DNA of 64,000 nt from Ephemerocybe angulata (Eukaryota > Basidiomycota > Agaricomycetes > Agaricales > Psathyrellaceae). Shown here one piece after another: positions 9,276 to 19,458 of the stretch; the stretch's first letter is position 1; the number at the start of each line of letters is the position of its first letter. The notes beneath the pieces are model-generated. The model was given only the letters and a program-made list of their open reading frames with translations. It had not been told where the DNA came from and did not search any database. A program made the translations under genes and the position numbers. The stretch covers positions 496,001-560,000 of the forward strand of contig JAACJK010000061.1 of the NCBI GenBank assembly GCA_013368325.1. The letters run 5' to 3'.

Positions 9276-10298
9276 ATGTCCTCGTCCGAAACCTCCACCT
9301 CACTCGTTTCCCTCAACGTCTACACTGTCCAGGAATGGAAGCGCATCTGTGTCAACAAGGCACTCGAGTACGATGCCTACGATATCCTCATGGGCACCGA
9401 GAAAGAGCCTTCACCTGGCTCTGACTCTCGTCTCGTCACAAGCTTCCGAGGGCGCCGCTCCAAGCTTGTTGGCTACATCCGCTCAATGCTCGATGCCTCC
9501 CAGACTAAGACCGTCCTCATGGGTATCAGCATCCTCGATCTCCCGGGCACCTGGAAACGGCTCCTTGAGCAGTACGAGCCCAAGGACTCCAGCTCTCACA
9601 TCACCATCCTCCAAGAGCTCATCTCCCTTCGCATGAGGTCTTCTGGCTTTGAGAATGAGTCCTATCAAGACTTCGGCTCCCGAGCTGTTGCACTTGGTGC
9701 ACGTCTCACTTCTCTACTCCCAGTTGGCGTTACTCTCAAGGATGCGGAGTCTGCTCCCCTCAGCTACAAGGACGGAGACAGGACTGTCAAGGTCGACATC
9801 CTCAAAAAGGAAGCAGAGTTGATCGATGGCTACACCGCTGCCTACCTTGCTCGCGACATCTCCTTTGCCATGATCATCATCGGTCTTGGAAAGGAAGACG
9901 AACTCCTTCGCCATACCCTCAACCACATCTCGGCCACCAGCGTCGACGCTGATCCCTCCGTCATTCTTGACCACCTTCGCAAGGCCGACTCCCTCACTCG
10001 GAACACCTCCCTCGCTGATGGTACCTCTTCCACGGCTCTTCAGGCTGCATCCAAGCCCAAGAAGACCTACAAGTGCAAGTACCACTGCAGCAACTCGCAC
10101 ACCAACGAGGAGTGTCGTTTCCAGAACGGAAAGGCCCAGGTCGCTGAAGTCGCTTCCCAGTCTCCTGCCACACCGCAGGAGAAGGCCCTCATGGCACAGG
10201 TCGCCCACATCGCAAGTCCTCTCACCTGTCAGATCCCCTTTACACCCACTGACTCATCATGGAACACAGACTTCCTCACATATGACGCCCCATCGTGA
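9276..10298 (+). CDS. copia-A gag polyprotein (340 aa)
   Basis: Capsid-type gag of a Ty1/copia element. The start MSSSETSTSLV has an ACCATG context. Residues about 15-230 form the gag region with the copia pattern WKRLLEQYEPKDSSSHITIL. A basic KPKKTYKCKYHC segment leads into the zinc knuckle C-x3-C-x3-H-x4-C (about residues 265-280), which would bind element RNA. The frame ends soon after WNTDF at about 10298. The active-site Asp is present, but a small deletion just after it shifts the frame, and the flap-side sequence HMTPHREWI continues in the next frame. The gag part itself is uninterrupted. Confidence 0.88.
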   Translation: MSSSETSTSLVSLNVYTVQEWKRICVNKALEYDAYDILMGTEKEPSPGSDSRLVTSFRGRRSKLVGYIRSMLDASQTKTVLMGISILDLPGTWKRLLEQYEPKDSSSHITILQELISLRMRSSGFENESYQDFGSRAVALGARLTSLLPVGVTLKDAESAPLSYKDGDRTVKVDILKKEAELIDGYTAAYLARDISFAMIIIGLGKEDELLRHTLNHISATSVDADPSVILDHLRKADSLTRNTSLADGTSSTALQAASKPKKTYKCKYHCSNSHTNEECRFQNGKAQVAEVASQSPATPQEKALMAQVAHIASPLTCQIPFTPTDSSWNTDFLTYDAPS

Positions 10299-11619
10299 GT
10301 GGATCCGTAACATGGTCAGGGTGAAGGTCCCCATCAAGCTCGCTAATCACAAGATTGTATGGGCGATCGGGATGGGTACTGTGTACTTTACACCGAGGAT
10401 CAATGGGAGGACTGGGCAGACTGTCGTGTTCGAGAATGTACTATATGTCCCTGATTTGCAATCCAACCTCTTCTCTCTTCTATATGTCGTACGTCACTGC
10501 GGAGTCCGGATCGTAATCGAAGACTCCACACTAGAGTTCTTCAAGAAGGGTCAGCTAATCCTAACGGCTACCATTCGCGGAACCACTGGCACTCTCGACG
10601 GAACCACGCTGATAAACACACAGTCAGCAGCGTTCTTCACGACAAGGTAGACAAGGAGCTGCTCCAGCAGCGACTTAGCCACATAGGCAAGGATCGTCTA
10701 GACACACTCCTTCGACAGGAGCTAGGCACAGGGATACTCATCAAGGACGGTACTACAATGAAGGACTTCTGCAATGACTGCATCGCAGGGAAGCAGCACC
10801 GAGACCCCTTCCCTTCTCTCTCTCAGCATCGCGCCAACGGACTCCTCGATCGAATCCACTCAGACGTCCATGGACCACTACCACGAACACTATCTGGTTT
10901 CGAGTACTGGGTCACCTTCATCGACGACTATTCCCACTTCAAACGAGTATACGCTCTAAAGCGCAAGTCAGAGGTGTTCCAGAAGTTCCAGGAGTTTGTT
11001 GCTGAGTGCGAACGAGTACACGGGTTAAAGGTCAAGGAGCTTCTAGATAATAAAGGGGGTGAATATATTGGGAATGACTTCGCAAAATGGTGCACAGATC
11101 GCGGCATCACACGCCAACACACAGTCAAGGCGACACCCCAGCAGAACGGTGTGGCTGAACGCCTCAACCGCACTCTCGCTGAAGGTGTCATCGCCATGCT
11201 TAACCAAGCAAAGCTCCCTGCATCCTTCTGGGCACAGGCTGTGTTGTATCTCACCGACGTTTTGAATGCCACACCCTCATCAGCACTCTCCAAAACAACA
11301 TCCTACGAGGTCTGGCACAAGCAGAAACCTGACTTGTCCATCTATCGAGTCTTCGGCTGCCGAGCTTTTGTTAACATTGCTCGGAAGGATCGCAAGAACC
11401 TCCAATCTCACACAGAGCCTTGCATCTTCATTGGCTTTGAAACAGGCTACAAAGGATGGAGGTGCTACAATCCTATCATGAAGAAGGCACACATCTCACA
11501 TGATGTCATCTTCGATGAGAACACATTCCCCGGTCTCTCGACCACTACGCCGGCACCGGCACACACACCCATTGGCCTTGGGGATATCTGGCCTAACCTC
11601 GAGGACGAGGACGACGACA

Positions 11620-11815
11620 CACCGCCTCCTGCACCTCCTGCACCTCTTGCACCTCCAGCACCTCCAGCACCTCCAGCACCTCCAGCACCTCCTGCGCCTC
11701 CAGCACCTCCACGAGCGCCTCCATCAGACGAGGACTCATCTGACGAGGACGATGAGGACGATGAGGATGATGAGGATGATGAGGATGATGAGGACGATGA
11801 TGACGAGGACAACAG
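11620..11815 (+). repeat. Coding microsatellites in the copia-A integrase-RT linker
   Basis: Runs of CCTCCAGCA/CCTCCTGCA encode (Ala-Pro-Pro)n from about 11626 to 11712. Runs of GAGGATGAT encode an Asp/Glu tract from about 11730 to 11810. Confidence 0.9.
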
Positions 11816-12093
11816 CGGCACCCAACAGGCGCCACCACATACACCTTCCCAAACCATGGACCTGAAAGCTCTCGGCAGGCAAACAGTGTCTCGACCACAG
11901 TTCCACCCGACTTCACCTACCTCGCCTACACCTAAAGCTGAGCCACAAAAGTCTACTCCTCCTACATCGCCTGAACGTCCTATACCTGCTCCCACGTTTC
12001 CTGCTCCTCCTCCTTCTGCACCTGCTCCTGTCCCTCGGAAACCTATTACCCAACCAATGGTGGCACAAGGCTCGCGCCTGTCGTGAACACCAG

Positions 12094-12619
12094 TCAGCCT
12101 ACTTATTTTCTCTTCTTTTCCTTTCATTTCTTCCTTTACTATTCATTCGTGCGCATTCCTGCACACTCTTGCACACCTTTGCACACCCTTGCACACCTTC
12201 ATACTGCCTTCGCTCTTCTGAGCCTTCCCCTCACTTCATGCACAGCATGTTCGTGCTTCTTATTCTCGTGCACAGCACGTTCACACCTTGTTCACACCTT
12301 TGTTCTCAGGTGCACTGCTCGCGCGCTGCCTTTAGTCATATCGACTCATATGGACTCTATTGTTCTTTGGATCATTCCATTGTTCTATTTTCGTTCGAGA
12401 TCATCTGGACACATATATACTCGTAGCTACTCGTTCATTATTCCCCACTTGATCTCTTTGACTATACAGGTACATAGTCGCTTCGCTCCTATTCCCTGTA
12501 TCCTATTTACCTTTGACTATACAGCTCTTGTATCTGCATCGCTGCTCGTCGCTCGTCCGACCTCTGCTCCTCTGCTCTCTGCTCTCTGCTCTCTGCTCGT
12601 CGCCCGTCCGACATCAGCC
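12094..12619 (+). mobile_element. Solo-LTR-like insertion (514 bp) in copia-A pol
   Basis: TCAGCC occurs at 12094-12099 and again at 12614-12619, bracketing 514 bp that starts TACTTATTTT and ends GTCCGACA. Sequence on either side joins sensibly as pol linker when the insert and one TSD copy are removed. The insert is C/T-rich with an ACATATATAC TATA-like site near 12412 and CTCTGCTCTCTGCTCTCTGC near its end. This composition and order resemble the gypsy-2 LTR region (17.4-16.9 kb, minus), so a solo gypsy-type LTR is the best guess. Confidence 0.65.
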
Positions 12620-14600
12620 GGCGTCTTCGCCACAGCGCCCTGTCCGCCAGAAAGCAGTTCCTGATTACTTCAAACTAACTGGGGGTACGAGGCGTACGAC
12701 CAAGCCGGTCGCACGACATCAAGGGGGTGAACCGCCAGCGGATCAAGGGGGTGACAAGGACGATGAAAATCCGTTTAATCCGCTACCTCTCACAGCACAG
12801 GACTTCGAAGACGAAGACAACGGTAGCAATGACAACATTGACCTTGAAAAAGCTCTATTCACCACTCCTATCATGCAAGCTCTCATGGACGTCTACGACA
12901 TCGGAGAATACATCCCCGCTGATGAAGCTGTGGAAATGGTTCTCATGATGGCCACTGACAAGATGGAACATGCTTTCGGAGCTGCTACACGGCCAGAAGA
13001 TTCCCCACGCAGCTGGAAAGAAGCTATGTCTCGACCAGACCATGAATTCTGGGCTGCTGCATGTCAAACGGAGATGGACGCACTCATCGCCAACGGCACT
13101 TGGGAAATCGTTAGGCTACCAGACGACAGGAAGGCAATTGGTTCTCGATGGGTATTCCTTATCAAGCGCAAGTCCGATGGCACCATCGACCGCTACAAGG
13201 CACGCCTCGTCGCTAAAGGCTACTCCCAACAACCTGGTGTCGACTATGACCAAATCTTCTCTCCTACTGCTTGTCTCACTGCCCTTTGTACCGCTCTCGC
13301 TAAAGCAGCCATGAATGGGGAATACATTGAGTCCATCGATGTCTCCAACGCATACCTCAACGGCGAGATCGAAGACAAGTATGAGGTCTACATGACTCAA
13401 CCTGAGGGTTTTGAAATCAGAGGCCCCAATGGAGCGAAATGGGTCTGCCGCCTCAAGAAGGGTATCTATGGCCTGAAACAGAGCAGACGACTGTGGTATC
13501 AGAAGCTAGCAGCGGAACTCGAATGATTGGGATTCACCCAGATCAAAACAGATCCCAGCTTCTATGTATGGGAAGCCGATGGTATCCGAATCACTCTACC
13601 AGTATTCGTCGATGACATCACCATCATCTCCAAGAGTCAGGACAAGGTCAAATGGCTCAAGGAATCACTCGCCAAGCTCTTCACTCTCAAGGACCTTGGC
13701 CCAACCACCTACCTCCTCGGTATCAAGATCGATTACGATCGCGAAAACCGCACGCTCCACCTCTCCCAACGCCAGTACATCCTCGATATCCTTAAATGAT
13801 TCCGGATGGAAAACTGCACGCCAGTCGCAACTCCTATGGATCCAGGCAGCGGCTCTCGTCTTACCAAGTACGACCTCTCCAAGCAGGAGCAATGTGAGAT
13901 GAAGACTGTCCCTTACATAAACGCAGTCGGAGCTCTCATGTACCTTGCCATCGGAACTCGCCCAGACATCGCCTACTCTGTCGCCAAGCTCGCCCAGTTC
14001 AACTCGAACCCTGGTCCAATCCATTGGAAGGCCGTCAAGCATCTGTTCTGCTATCTGAAGGGAACGATGGACTTACGACTCACCTATCGTAATGAAGGCG
14101 AGTCTCTGTCCTCAGAACTCTTCCAGGCATATACCAATGCAGATCATGCTGGATGCCTTGACACTCGTCAATCCACCTCTGGATTCCTTATCAAGATGGG
14201 CACAGGCGCTGTTAGCTGGTCTGCCAAGAAGCAGGCAACTGTCGCGGACTCTTCAACAGAGGCCGAATATGTTGCTGCCTCCTTGGCAGGACGTGAAGTC
14301 ATTTGGATGCGGTCATTCCTTCGGAAAGTTGGGACTACAGTCACAGGTCCTTCACGACTGATAGTCGATAACCAATCTGCTCTCAAGGTGCTTCGAAACC
14401 CCGAACACCACAGCAGAATGAAGCACATCGACATCAAGATGCATTGGATACGAGAGGTTATTAAGCGCGGCGAAATTGAGGTTCACTTCCTTCCTACCAA
14501 CGACATGATCGCTGACATCTTCACCAAACCACTCCCCAAACCCGCTGTACAGCGTCACCGTCTCGCTCTTGGTCTTGAGTAATCTTCCGTGACATTGCAT

Positions 14601-14610
14601 TGAGGGGGTG
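14601..14610 (+). other. copia-A polypurine tract
   Basis: TGAGGGGGTG lies immediately before the 3' LTR. Copia-B has ATTGAGGGGTTG in the same place (7800-7810). Confidence 0.7.
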
Positions 14611-15013
14611 TGTTGAAGTACAATGCACATGTCTCCATGGCTCGCCCATTGTTCTCTTCATCTTCACACGGGCGCTGCCTCTTTCAAACTTTTCTATTGT
14701 TCTAATGCTTCTTTGTTCTATATATATCCACGATCACATTGTTCATTCATTCCATCGTTTCACATATATCACACAGCATTGTTCTCACTTCTATTGTTCC
14801 ATATTCGTACGTACTTTATTGTTCTCCCGATATGGATCATCTATTGTTCCACACAGTATATAGTCTACACTGCAAGTGGGTAGTTCCCTTATCGAACTAT
14901 CTCCCACTTGCAGGTGCGTCATGCTGTATTTCTCTTTATCTAACTTAACTAATATATTGAACTATCTCCCACTTGCAGTGGCTTCAACGACTTATAAACT
15001 TAGCAGTTTATCA
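14611..15013 (+). repeat. copia-A 3' LTR
   Basis: 403 bp, same ends as the 5' LTR; 6 transitions separate them, 4 at CpG/TpG or CpG/CpA positions. Confidence 0.95.
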
Positions 15014-16114
15014 CTTGGCGGCAGTAGGGCAGTAGTGAGAATGTTGAGGATCTGGCTCTGTTGAGCAATGGCGGTGCAGAGGGCAGCAAGTTCAGAGTTC
15101 TCGGTGGCAGGAGCGGAAGGTGGGCTGGGGGAGTAGGCAGGGGCTTCCTCGGGGAACAGGGTGAACTCGGAGGTTGCAGCGATGCGCTGCCTAGGACGAC
15201 CAAGTCCTCTACCTTTGTCGTGTCCCATGAATTTGTCCTGGCAGACACGTTCCATGTGACCGAGCAGTAGTTACACTTGAGGCGCTTGTGGTTGCCACTC
15301 CTCTTGACGTGCTCAGAGGACCCGCATCCAAAGCATTTGCCCTGCATTTGCTTCAGAAAGTCCTCGCGAGAGCGACCAGAAGGACCGACTCATCCGGTGT
15401 CGATTTCGACTGCACGGCCCACGTCAATGTCCATTGCCCAAGGATCCCTTCCTGGTGCAGAGCGCCCAGGCTCCTTGTATGCATTGCGCATGTGGTCATT
15501 GATGTCGGTGGCAATCTTGATGAGGCCAGAGAGGTCCATGGGCTTTCCAGCCAGGGTGCCGATGGCAAGCCATCCCTTGTTCTGCTTGGAGAGGCCGTCA
15601 GCGAACTGAACCATGAGATTGGCATCGGAGAAGCTGGTACGCGAGGAGACCTCTCGGAAACGGGCGGTGTAGTCAGCAACCGTCCTATTTCCCTGGGTGA
15701 TAGTGGTGAGCTTGCGTTGGGCATTGGCAGTGTTGTCGATGGCCTGGAAGCGACACTTGAAGGCAGTCATGAAGTCGGACCAGCTTCCCTTCTCAGGGTA
15801 AGGCTGGGATGAATCTGCATGATGCTTCTCGATCTCCTGGAGGTATGGGACGGCCCAGGTAGCGGCTTCCCCTTGGAGGAAGGAAAGAAATGATGCAATC
15901 CACTGCTTCTCGTCTGCCGTGCCCAGGGACTTGTCGTTGAGGGGGAGCCCTTGAGATCGGGCCCAGAGAGTGAAGTAGTAAAGGAAGCCATGGAGGTGGA
16001 TTCTCTCTTTGTGAGCACTTGGACCAGGGCGGTGAGGTTCTTGGTGGTTTCGTTGAGGGCTTCTACAGTGGAATCGCCCATCTGGACATCTCCTCCTGCA
16101 GCTTTGGGGGCCAT
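15000..16114 (-). pseudogene. gypsy-2 gag relic with zinc knuckles
   Basis: Minus-strand frames together give a gypsy-type gag. The N-terminus is MAPKAAGGDVQMGDSTVEAL (16114). A retrotransposon-gag core (DYTARFREVSSRTSF, FADGLSKQNKGWLA) is open 15770-15390. A cysteine-rich region follows (CFGCGSSEHVKRSGNHKRLK, then LKCNYC), and then a Ser/Pro-rich tail ending ALLPPSDK at the copia-A insertion. Frame changes between about 15770 and 15900 and in the Cys-rich region show decay. The protein would package element RNA. Its pol continuation is the protease fragment at 8171-8455, now 6.4 kb away because copia-A lies between. Confidence 0.78.
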
Positions 16115-17424
16115 GGCGATGGGAGATGAGATGGGTGTGGACCGTGTGGTAAAGATTTCGGGTGAGGGCAGAGCTGGGGAGTCTGGAAGCAGCGGTAGTA
16201 CTGGGCTTGGGGGCTGTGGAGCGGAGACTTCTGGAGTGGGACTGGCAGGTACAGAGTCTGAGAGCGGTTGGGGTGGCGGCTGTAACTGAGGGCTGGGAAC
16301 TTGAGGTGCTGGTTGTTCTGGGAGAGATTGGACGGGTAGGTCGAGCGGTGGGAGAGGCGGTGCAGAATATGGGGGCGGTGGGGAACGTAGCAGTGGGTGC
16401 TGTCGGATGCTAGTGCTGGCGGGTGCTGGATCGGGATTGGCTAGATCTCAGAGGGTTGGTTTGGGTGTAGAGGGGTAGACTTCTCTCCAATGAAACTCGT
16501 GGTGACAGGGGATCAACAGAGTCTTCTCGAAGAAAAGGCAAGGTAGTGGGATAGAGTGATGAGAGTTTGGGCACGGTTGTTGGTCACAACTGAGCTGATC
16601 GGGATTCTTATTGTTGGCGTCGAAGCTGATGAAGGTGTGGGTGCTGTCGGTTACGTCAATACAGTGAAGGAGACCTTGGCAGTTGAATGAGGAGTCGGTC
16701 GACTCAGATTCAGAGTCAGATGCGGGGTTACTGGCGCTGAAGGTCGGAATGGCAGCAGATCAGGCCTGCAAGGACGACTATAACGGAGTCGTCAGTGCAG
16801 TAGAAGATCCTGACCTAATGTCGCGAACGTAGAACAGAGCAAGATCGGATGATACCAAACACACTACGAGGAGTATAACTCCGAGGTAATGGCAGGCGCG
16901 GACGGGCGTCGATAAACGACACACAGATGGAGGCAAAGGGCCATGAGCACGGCAAGCGGCTAAGTCTGATGGAGTCGAAGTCCGACCACACACCAGAGGC
17001 TTGAAGAGCGAGGCAGCAGAGCAGAGCGGAGAGCAGAGCGAGTTAAGCCAGAAAGTGGTAAATTGACTAAGAGGTCAGGATGCCAAATACAGGACGAGCT
17101 ACCTATGTATATATACTAGAGAGCGAGGCTGTGCGGTAATCATGCTGAGTCAATGAAAGTCCAGAGAGAGACAAGAAAGGAACAAGAAAGAACAAAGAGG
17201 CTGCACGAAGTTGTGAAAAGCTGTAAAGAACAATAAGGCGAGGCAGTGCATGCACAGCAGTAAGAAACAATGAAATGGAAGTGGAATGAAGGAAGCTGCG
17301 AAGCGGCAGTGCAAGAATGGAACAAGGGTGTGGCTGTAAAGTGAACATAAGCGCTGTGATAAAATGTCCGATAAGGTAAACCGCAAGATAAGATAAGATA
17401 AAAGGAAAAGACCACTTCACGACA
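16115..17424 (-). repeat. gypsy-2 leader and 5' LTR region
   Basis: No gene is visible. Read on the minus strand from about 17424, the sequence starts near TGTCGTGAAG, is T/C-rich, has a TATATATACAT TATA-like box near 17112, and then CTCTGCTCTCCGCTCTGC at about 17030. It should hold the 5' LTR of gypsy-2 followed by its leader. The right edge interrupts a coiled-coil ORF at about 17425. The LTR end could not be fixed because the partner LTR is missing. The leader shares a 20-bp motif with copia-A (16869-16888). Confidence 0.5.
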
Positions 17425-17724
17425 GGTGGCCTGAATGAGCCTCTGCAGCTCGTTCACTTGAGCTTGAAGCTCAGACTCACATGACTGGAAAAGCATCTCC
17501 CTTTTCTTTATCTCCTGTTGGTATTCCTCTTGTTTCAAGACCCACGCCGCCTCCATTGCCTGTGTCGCTGTATCGACCCGATTGTTGAGTTCCTGATCGT
17601 ACTTCGTCTTGAGATCTTGCTCGTTGACTTGCCACTGCTGTTCAAGCTCGTGAACCTTTGCAGAGAACATCTGCTCAACCAGCGCAACGATTTGGGGGTC
17701 AACGGATTCGGAAAAGTTGGACAT
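17425..17724 (-). pseudogene. Coiled-coil protein, 5' exon, cut by gypsy-2
   Basis: The minus-strand frame starts ATG at 17724 in the context CACCATGTCC. About 100 codons are Glu/Gln/Lys-rich with heptad spacing (ALVEQMFSAKVHELEQQW, then ELQAQVNELQRLIQATC), predicting a long coiled coil. After about 17425 the frame runs into hydrophobic, T-rich LTR sequence, so the gene was interrupted by the gypsy-2 LTR. It shares the DP..V.(x)E.K..EL..QWQ..E pattern with a second ORF at 19458, so the two are paralogues. Function unknown. The broken 3' part was not found. Confidence 0.6.
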
Positions 17725-17875
17725 GGTGATGGTCTGTGGTCAAGCCCCAATTGATGCACCGCACGAGAACTGAGATCAATGTCAAGCATCAGCCTTGGAT
17801 ATGTATTATTGATGTATTAAGCTCAGTCGGATTTGAGTCGGATAAGTAACAAGTTGACTTGAAGGGGACCTTGGT

Positions 17876-18886
17876 CGCAACTTGGGATAAAGCAGTTGGG
17901 CAACCCGGTTGACGTGAGTAACCCGGGTTGCCGAATACCATTATTGAATTTTTCTTTGGCTATGTTTGGTCTCAACGGCCGTAACATCACCGGCTTTGTA
18001 ATACCAACACCGGAAAGTCGGAGGGCTAATACGACTAGCAAAGAGGCGCCGCGTCGTGGATCTCTCGTTTCTCCATGAATTGTACCTATTATTTTGGGTT
18101 TAAATAGAGACAATAAGTACCAGGCATAGTAGATTGAGCTTATCTCCTGGTGTATGGCAAGATAAGTCATCAACAATGCTGCTATGCACAACCGGGCCCA
18201 TTAATTCGACCCTCAGGCTCAGGCTGTTGGCGTGACCTCGATTTCTCTGCCAGTACTCTTGAGATTTTGGGAGATCAAGGGCGGAGGGCGGGCTAGAAAA
18301 TCAGAAGACCGAGAGTGGGTGAATTGAGACTGGTTAAGTTTTGTACGCCCGAGTCCTAGGCTGGTGTAGCTTGGGTGCAGCCTGGGCCGCTGCCGTGCTT
18401 GGAGTCTGGACAAACTGATTACGACCAAATTACGACTCACAAGCACTGTATCCCAGTTGAATTATAAACATTGAATATAATTGGCTAGAACGAAGATATA
18501 TAGGAATCATGGTATGCATGATATAGCGACGATAGCCACATGTCGCCAGTTGGGTAAGCGCCCAACCTGTCCAGCTCATATATTGTCTCTTTCAGGGCAT
18601 CTGTACCTTCCTAAGGCATAAAAGTACTTCTATCAGCAGTATATATATTTACTTGAAGCATTTCTTTCGTGTATACGGCTTCCAAACAGACCAAGGCCTT
18701 CGAAAAGGCAGAGAATGCAACACACAGTCGGGGTTCGCAAGTGTTCCCAAATGGGACGTCACCGACGCTCCGGCCGTCCATCAAGAATCTGCCGGGAGGG
18801 GTGCACCCGGTTGCCCAATAACATATTCGGCAACCCGGGTTGATGGCTCTCAACCGGGTTGCCCAACTGCTTTATCCCGCAACTTG
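17876..18886. mobile_element. Non-autonomous TIR element, 993 bp, 9-bp TSD (MULE-like)
   Basis: Element 17885-18877 begins GGATAAAGCAGTTGGGCAAC and ends with the complement. The inverted arms match over about 60-70 bp with an 8-9-bp mismatched centre. The direct repeat CGCAACTTG flanks it at 17876-17884 and 18878-18886. Long inverted repeats with a 9-bp duplication fit the Mutator-like group. Each arm is itself a palindrome: GGCAACCCGG pairs with CCGGGTTGCC around a short loop. Inside are only ORFs of 60-80 codons with no recognisable motif, so it lacks a transposase. Confidence 0.8.
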
Positions 18887-19227
18887 GACGCTAAAACTAG
18901 GGCGCCTAAAGACATTCATAAAACAAGTGATACCAAGTATAATTAAGCTTTCATGTCGTAAACGCCACCGATGACAGCGTTGTGACAGCTTCTGTCAGTC
19001 AGACTCAGTCCACCTACGCAACCGTTCGTGGGGTTATTAGAAGCCGCAAGAACTTCTCTGTACTTTTATTGGACTTGAAATTCTTTTACAGCACAAATGC
19101 TAACAGTGACCAGCATAAAACAACCCCAAAGATTGTGCCCTATAAGAAAGCTTTTGTTGATAACCTGAAGTATATAGCATGTGAGCTCTTGGGTTGTGGC
19201 AAGTCATGTCCAATTGCTTCACGCTAC
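18887..19227. other. Intergenic, nothing recognised
   Basis: No credible gene or repeat seen. The sequence is moderately AT-rich. Confidence 0.4.
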
Positions 19228-19458
19228 TTACTGCCATGTTGCCGTATTTGTGATTGGCCCTGGTGCTGCCTGGGTTGCTCTAAAAACCCTTTCTAGTTCC
19301 CAGATACAGTTTATGAGCGCCTGGTTGTCCTCGTTATATCGGCGACGAAGAGCATGTTCATGTGCTTGCCACTGTAGATTCAGCTCTTGTATCTTCGACT
19401 CGAGAAGGTGTTTTGCATGGGCAGCAACAGAGGGATCGAGGGAGTGAAAAACGTCCAT
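19228..19458 (-). CDS. Coiled-coil ORF (76 aa), paralogue of the one at 17724
   Basis: Starting at the Met at 19458, the frame reads MDVFHSLDPSVAAHAKHLLE and continues KIQELNLQWQAHEHALRRRY. It lines up with the start of the 17724 ORF: both have a short leader, then Leu/Val-Asp-Pro, then a helical segment with conserved QWQ and a Tyr-rich end. The frame is open upstream for 31 more codons, so a longer start is possible. It ends at a stop at 19228, where the coiled coil of the paralogue would continue, so this is a shortened copy or an exon whose partner I could not find. Function unknown. Confidence 0.4.
   Translation of the reverse strand: MDVFHSLDPSVAAHAKHLLESKIQELNLQWQAHEHALRRRYNEDNQALINCIWELERVFRATQAAPGPITNTATWQ

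Larger units (their letters stand above)
10290..14582 (+). pseudogene. copia-A pol: protease, integrase, RT, RNase H (broken)
   Basis: The protease remnant (10290-10650) is out of frame with gag and ends VLYVPDLQSNLFSL. Integrase, open 10758-12086, has the HHCC remnant (CNDCIAGKQH), Asp in HSDVHGPL, Asp in LLDNKGGEY and Glu in QQNGVAERLN. An extra Lys makes the last spacing 36 instead of 35. A linker of Ala-Pro-Pro repeats and a Asp/Glu run follows (about 11620-11810). RT and RNase H, from 12620, share one frame: AIGSRWVFLIKRKSDG, SIDVSNAYLNGEI, the FVDD catalytic box, GIKIDYDREN, HAGCLDTRQSTSG and TEAEYVAASLAG. In-frame TGA codons stand at 13524 and 13797, both where Arg CGA is expected. Pol would copy and integrate the element; this copy cannot make it. 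Confidence 0.9.
8569..15018 (+). mobile_element. copia-A: complete-length Ty1/copia retrotransposon with TSD
   Basis: LTRs at 8574-8976 and 14611-15013 are both 403 bp, start TGTTGAAG, end TTTATCA and differ at 6 sites (1.5 percent), all transitions. The target duplication is CTTGG at 8569-8573 and 15014-15018. The internal order is primer site, gag, protease, integrase, RT, RNase H and polypurine tract, the copia order. It inserted into gypsy-2 between gag and protease. It is dead: the protease site is frameshifted, pol has a frameshift near 12060, there are two in-frame TGA codons, and a 514-bp LTR-like sequence is inserted at 12100. Confidence 0.93.

Noticed and set aside
11465..12127. 220-codon minus-strand ORF with long Ser and Gly/Ala runs
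   Set aside because: It is the exact antisense of the Asp/Glu and Ala-Pro-Pro coding repeats of copia-A.
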